This document shows positions 61,149 to 64,000 of a DNA stretch of 64,000 nt, piece after piece. The stretch's first letter is position 1. Every line of letters begins with the position of its first letter. A program made the position numbers and the translations under genes. This stretch comes from an uncultured Treponema sp. (lineage in GTDB: Bacteria; Spirochaetota; Spirochaetia; Treponematales; Treponemataceae), in NCBI GenBank assembly GCA_934718065.1, contig CAKUZR010000003.1, forward strand, positions 124,001-188,000. The letters are read 5' to 3'. The notes beneath the pieces were generated by a model. The model worked only from the letters and a program-made list of their open reading frames with translations, had not been told where the DNA came from and made no database searches.

Positions 61149-61964
61149 ATGAATTTAATTATATACACTGTGATTGTTGCTCTTGCAATTGGATTTGCGC
61201 TCGGACTTTTGCTTGGACTTTTCAAGAAAATATTCGCCGTTCAGGTTGATCCAAAAGTTCAGGAAGTCCGCGATGCCTTGAGCGGAGCGAACTGCGGCGG
61301 ATGCGGCTTTGCTGGATGTGATGCGTTTGCGGAAGCAGTTGTAAAAGGCGAAGCTGAAGTAACCGGCTGCGTTGCGGGCGGTGCTTCCGTTGCCTCAAAA
61401 GTTGCCGAGGCAATGGGCGTTTCTGCAGAAATTTCAGAGCCGAAAATCGCTTTTCTTGCGTGCGCCGGAACAAACGAATGCGCGCAGGCAAAGGGCGAAT
61501 ACGAAGGCGTTGAAACTTGCGCCGCGGCTCAGCTTACAATGAACGGAACAAAAAAATGCGCGTTCGGCTGCATAGGATTCGGTGACTGCGCCGCCGCCTG
61601 TCCGTTCGGAGCAATTACAATGGGCTCAGACGGACTTCCAAAAGTTGACACAGAAAAATGCGTTGGCTGCGGAAAATGCGCAAAAACTTGCCCGAAACAT
61701 CTGTTCTCAATTATAAAAAAAGACACAGCCGGCGCAATTGCACGCTGCTCAAACCACAGCGACAACAAGCCGCAAATAAAGAAAGACTGCTCTGTCGGCT
61801 GCTTCAAATGCGGAATGTGCGTTCGAAAATGCCCGGTCGGCTGCATAGACATAGCCACCGGAATTCCGCAGATTGACTACAGCAAATGCGTAAGCTGCGG
61901 AGAATGTGTAAAAGCCTGCCCAGACCACGTTCTTACACTGATTGGAAAAATAAAACTGGCATAA
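61149..61964 (+). CDS. rnfB: Rnf complex subunit B
   Basis: 271 residues. N-terminal membrane helix (VALAIGFALGLLLGLF), then the Cys-rich CGGCGFAGCDAFAEAVVKGEA domain (about 48-70), and ferredoxin clusters further on: CIGFGDCAAACPFGA, CVGCGKCAKTCPKH, CFKCGMCVRKCPVGC and CVSCGECVKACP. It is the presumed ferredoxin docking subunit. The operon ends here at a strong terminator. Confidence 0.95.
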   Translation: MNLIIYTVIVALAIGFALGLLLGLFKKIFAVQVDPKVQEVRDALSGANCGGCGFAGCDAFAEAVVKGEAEVTGCVAGGASVASKVAEAMGVSAEISEPKIAFLACAGTNECAQAKGEYEGVETCAAAQLTMNGTKKCAFGCIGFGDCAAACPFGAITMGSDGLPKVDTEKCVGCGKCAKTCPKHLFSIIKKDTAGAIARCSNHSDNKPQIKKDCSVGCFKCGMCVRKCPVGCIDIATGIPQIDYSKCVSCGECVKACPDHVLTLIGKIKLA

Positions 61965-61987
61965 ACCCATTCTTTTGAACCTAAAAC

Positions 61988-62040
61988 AAAAACTGAAAGG
62001 CCGAAAACTGAATCCAAAGCCGGAAGCCTTTCAGTTTTTT
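61988..62040 (+). terminator. rnf operon terminator
   Basis: AAAAACTGAAAGGC (61988-62001) pairs perfectly with GCCTTTCAGTTTTT (62026-62039). A-run and T-run on either side make it usable in both directions. It also lies after the convergent ATPase gene. Confidence 0.85.
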
Positions 62041-62079
62041 TATTTCGTATGCCGAAAACGGCAAAACTCTATTTTTCTT

Positions 62080-63501
62080 CTATTTTATAAGAAACAAATC
62101 TTTTCCGCTTACCAGCACAATTCCATTCTCTTTTGCAAAGTTTAAAGCTTCACTGGTAAATCCTGCCCAGGAAAAATACCAGTAATAAATTTGTGCGTCA
62201 TTTTTCTTTTTCAGCGGGGACAAGTCTTTTTCCACGTGCTTTTTTATATCTGAATCATTTACGATTCCATTGTGAAATTTACATTCTGCGCTGATAAATT
62301 TAGAACAGTCATCATTGCTTGCAACCACATCAACTTCAACATTTTTATCCCACCAACGGCCAATCTGTGTAAAAACAAACGGCAACTTGCGTTTTTTATT
62401 TTGAATTCTCAGCCATTCAATGCAAATATCTTCAAACGGAAGCGAAACAAAATCGTTCAGCTGCGGCGCAACAATTAAATCATAAATATTTTCATAATCT
62501 CCAAATTCAAGGGAAGAATAATTTGGAAAAACAAATCTGTACCAGAAACGGAAGAACAAATCTCTTAGTTTATACAAACCGCGCTGCACATTCTGCTTTT
62601 CTCTTTCGGAGCTTAAAACTGGAAATTCCCGCGACAAAATTCCCAGTTCAATAAGATTTTTCAAATAAACTGAAAGCTTGCCTTTTTCAATCATAGTTGC
62701 CTGATGAATTTCATTAAATGCGTTTTTTCCGCTGGCAATTGACTGAATAATTGTATTATATGTCGCAGGCTCGCGAAGTTCCTGGCGCATTAAAAATTCA
62801 GGCTCAGAATAAAGAATTGAACCACGCCGCAAAATATTTGAGCAAATGTTTTCTTTAAGCGACTTAGAATCATCAAACTGACTAAGATAAAAAGGAATTC
62901 CGCCAAGAATTGAAAAAGCAATAACTTTATCTTTAAAGTCAAATCCGGGAAAAAACTGAACTGAATCAAAAAACGGCATAGGAAGCATTTTATATATTCC
63001 TGTGGCACGGCCATAAAGCGGATTTTTTTCTGAAAGAATTTCTTTTTCAAGATAGCTCATCGCGCTGCCGCAAAGAATAAGCATCACATTTGAATTTTTC
63101 AGCTCTGTGTCCCAAATTTTCTGAAGAATTGACGGAATTTCAGGATTTTCTTTTGCCATATACGGAAATTCATCAATTACAAGTATCTGCTTTTTTCCAT
63201 CATTCCGCGGAATATCTTTTACAGCAAGAAAAGCCTGCTCCCATGATGAAAATTCCGAAATATATTTCGCCTGCGGAATATTAAAATTCAAAATCAGCCG
63301 GCTGAAATTTTTTAACTGCGCCAAATCCTCTGTCTGAGTGCACGTAAAAAAAACAGGATTCTTTCCGCTGCAAAAATGAGAAAGAGTTTCCGTCTTTCCA
63401 ATACGGCGTCTGCCATAAACAATCAGAAATTCAGCATTTTTTGAATCGTATTTTTCCTGAAGGAACAAAAGTTCTTCGCTGCGGCCGATAAATGTATTCA
63501 T
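62080..63501 (-). CDS. AAA-type ATPase with C-terminal DUF234 (PD-(D/E)XK-like) domain
   Basis: 473 residues. N-terminal ATPase_2-type domain: VYGRRRIGKTETLSHF (P-loop, about 30-40), KQILVIDEFPYMAKENPEIP (Walker B with DEFPY) and LILCGSAMSYLEKEIL. A winged-helix-like middle is followed by DUF234 (about 340-465): FTQIGRWWDKNVEVDVVAS and ISAECKFHN, which show the D...ExK spacing of a nuclease fold. Such proteins are often strain-variable and single-gene islands. A palindromic operator over its promoter and an adjacent XRE regulator suggest a tightly controlled module. Function unknown. Confidence 0.85.
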   Translation of the reverse strand: MNTFIGRSEELLFLQEKYDSKNAEFLIVYGRRRIGKTETLSHFCSGKNPVFFTCTQTEDLAQLKNFSRLILNFNIPQAKYISEFSSWEQAFLAVKDIPRNDGKKQILVIDEFPYMAKENPEIPSILQKIWDTELKNSNVMLILCGSAMSYLEKEILSEKNPLYGRATGIYKMLPMPFFDSVQFFPGFDFKDKVIAFSILGGIPFYLSQFDDSKSLKENICSNILRRGSILYSEPEFLMRQELREPATYNTIIQSIASGKNAFNEIHQATMIEKGKLSVYLKNLIELGILSREFPVLSSEREKQNVQRGLYKLRDLFFRFWYRFVFPNYSSLEFGDYENIYDLIVAPQLNDFVSLPFEDICIEWLRIQNKKRKLPFVFTQIGRWWDKNVEVDVVASNDDCSKFISAECKFHNGIVNDSDIKKHVEKDLSPLKKKNDAQIYYWYFSWAGFTSEALNFAKENGIVLVSGKDLFLIK

Positions 63502-63510
63502 TGTTAAAAC

Positions 63511-63539
63511 AATATATCTGACAAATCGTGATTTGTCAA
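63511..63539 (-). promoter_or_regulatory. Consensus promoter of the ATPase gene
   Basis: On the minus strand TTGACA (63539-63534), 17 nt and TATATT (63516-63511) lie 9 nt before ATG 63501. The -35 and the whole spacer fall inside the palindrome at 63517-63555. No SD is visible. Confidence 0.75.
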
Positions 63540-63555
63540 ATCACGATTTGTCAGA
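63517..63555. promoter_or_regulatory. 39-bp perfect palindrome (candidate operator)
   Basis: Arms of 19 bp (63517-63535 and 63537-63555) are exact reverse complements about a single base at 63536. Each arm itself contains GACAAATC-GT-GATTTG-type half sites, so four half sites can be drawn. It abuts the -10 and covers the -35. A repressor bound here would block RNA polymerase. The adjacent XRE protein is the natural candidate. Confidence 0.8.
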
Positions 63556-63574
63556 TTGCTCATTTTTCAGTTTT

Positions 63575-63880
63575 TTATTCACTTATCGCAGAATCAATCA
63601 CCGAGCAGATTCTTTGCTTCAGCTCCAGAAGAACTTGCTTAGACTTTATGTTTTCAGAATTTTCCAGCGGGATTTCCAGAAAAAGCTGGTAAGGCATAAT
63701 TTTCAGCACATCTATAATTCTTTGCAAAACTTCCACGGAAGGAAAATTTTTGCCGTTTTCCACAGCATTCAGATAATTAGGACTTATTCCAATCGCCTCA
63801 GAAAATTCCACCTGCGAAAAACCCCTGCTAGCACGGTAAAACCTAAGATTTGAAATAAAATTTTCTTGCAAATGAGTCAT
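63575..63880 (-). CDS. XRE-family helix-turn-helix regulator
   Basis: 101 residues. The HTH is at about 12-65: RFYRASRGFSQVEFSEAIGISPNYLNAVENGKNFPSVEVLQRIIDVL. The C-terminal 35 residues are helical (ENIKSKQVLLELKQRICSVIDSAISE) and may dimerise. It lies just upstream of the palindrome and ATPase gene on the same strand, which suggests it controls that gene and maybe itself. Confidence 0.88.
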   Translation of the reverse strand: MTHLQENFISNLRFYRASRGFSQVEFSEAIGISPNYLNAVENGKNFPSVEVLQRIIDVLKIMPYQLFLEIPLENSENIKSKQVLLELKQRICSVIDSAISE

Positions 63881-63937
63881 ATATGTATGAAAGTTCCAGA
63901 AAGTTCTTCTTTGTCAATTCACCTGCTTTCAGCAGTT

Positions 63938-64000
63938 TTATTTCTTTTCCGCTTTCAAATAGGCTTTCCAGGTTGTTTCAACCAGGGTGTCAACGTCGCT
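63938..64000 (-). CDS. C-terminal fragment of a gene beyond the right edge
   Basis: On the minus strand a frame enters from the edge and reads SDVDTLVETTWKAYLKAEKK then TAA (63940-63938). Only 20 residues are visible, so no family can be named. The 57-nt gap to the XRE start makes cotranscription possible. Confidence 0.4.
   Translation of the reverse strand, partial: SDVDTLVETTWKAYLKAEKK

Overview
The window reads as a chromosomal segment of a free-living or gut-type spirochaete, most likely a Treponema-like saccharolytic anaerobe. This is inferred from gene content. The segment carries a giant SpiroCoCo-type coiled-coil protein, a CarD regulator with an acidic tail overlapping a fused ispDF, an Rnf complex in the order C-D-G-E-A-B, a very large CoA-dehydratase-activase-type protein, many exported TPR and barrel proteins, and AT-rich intergenic DNA. 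No rRNA, tRNA, CRISPR array, prophage or transposase gene was seen. Coding density is high and several convergent stop codons abut or lie within 0-6 nt.

Layout. 1-6961 (mostly + strand): a partial gene, a Ca2+/Na+ antiporter, PRPP synthetase, a sugar-kinase/HAD fusion, adenylate kinase and a frameshifted membrane HD-GYP gene. 6998-8951 (- strand): acetolactate synthase behind a leader-peptide attenuator. 9094-11974: a small Cys-containing protein, an RqcH-like protein and an orphan. 11975-15898: a DEAD-box helicase divergent from carD-ispDF. 15905-34888 (- strand): a secreted amylase, then a long block holding SpiroCoCo, HAD, TonB-ExbD-ExbB, an outer-membrane barrel, a TPR lipid/periplasmic-type protein, an exported unknown and the 1,530-residue activase. 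35257-40639: MurJ, an M24 peptidase and a TPR protein. 40661-49469: an exported LamG/FN3 protein, UvrC, a DUF6261-like protein, a flavin reductase-rubredoxin, a GNAT enzyme, DAHP synthase and an M48 protease. 49501-54751: an orphan methyltransferase divergent from a PurH-like pseudoenzyme, then MraY and an M20 peptidase. 54852-56093: an S41 peptidase. 56727-61964: rnfCDGEAB. 62080-63880: an AAA ATPase/DUF234 gene with an XRE regulator and a palindromic operator.

Three patterns cut across the window. (1) At least eleven genes have a -10 hexamer ending 6-8 nt before the start codon and no Shine-Dalgarno, which implies leaderless mRNAs. Other genes have ordinary SD sites. (2) A ~200-bp element with terminal inverted repeats related to CCTGAATGTYGAGTTTTTT is present in three near-complete copies and one core fragment, and a different 230-bp palindromic element shares the same ends. 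(3) Three intergenic regions hold arrays or clusters of short hairpin units: four units of 21 bp, seven units of 22 bp, and a GCGGAAT/ATTCCGC cluster.

Functionally the window suggests fermentative metabolism with Rnf ion-coupled electron transport, branched-chain and aromatic amino-acid synthesis, the MEP isoprenoid route, peptidoglycan synthesis and TonB-driven outer-membrane transport. The best candidates for new biology are the leaderless-promoter class, the ilv attenuator whose leader ORF itself looks leaderless, the hairpin arrays and TIR elements, the degenerate PurH protein, and the operator-controlled ATPase/XRE pair.
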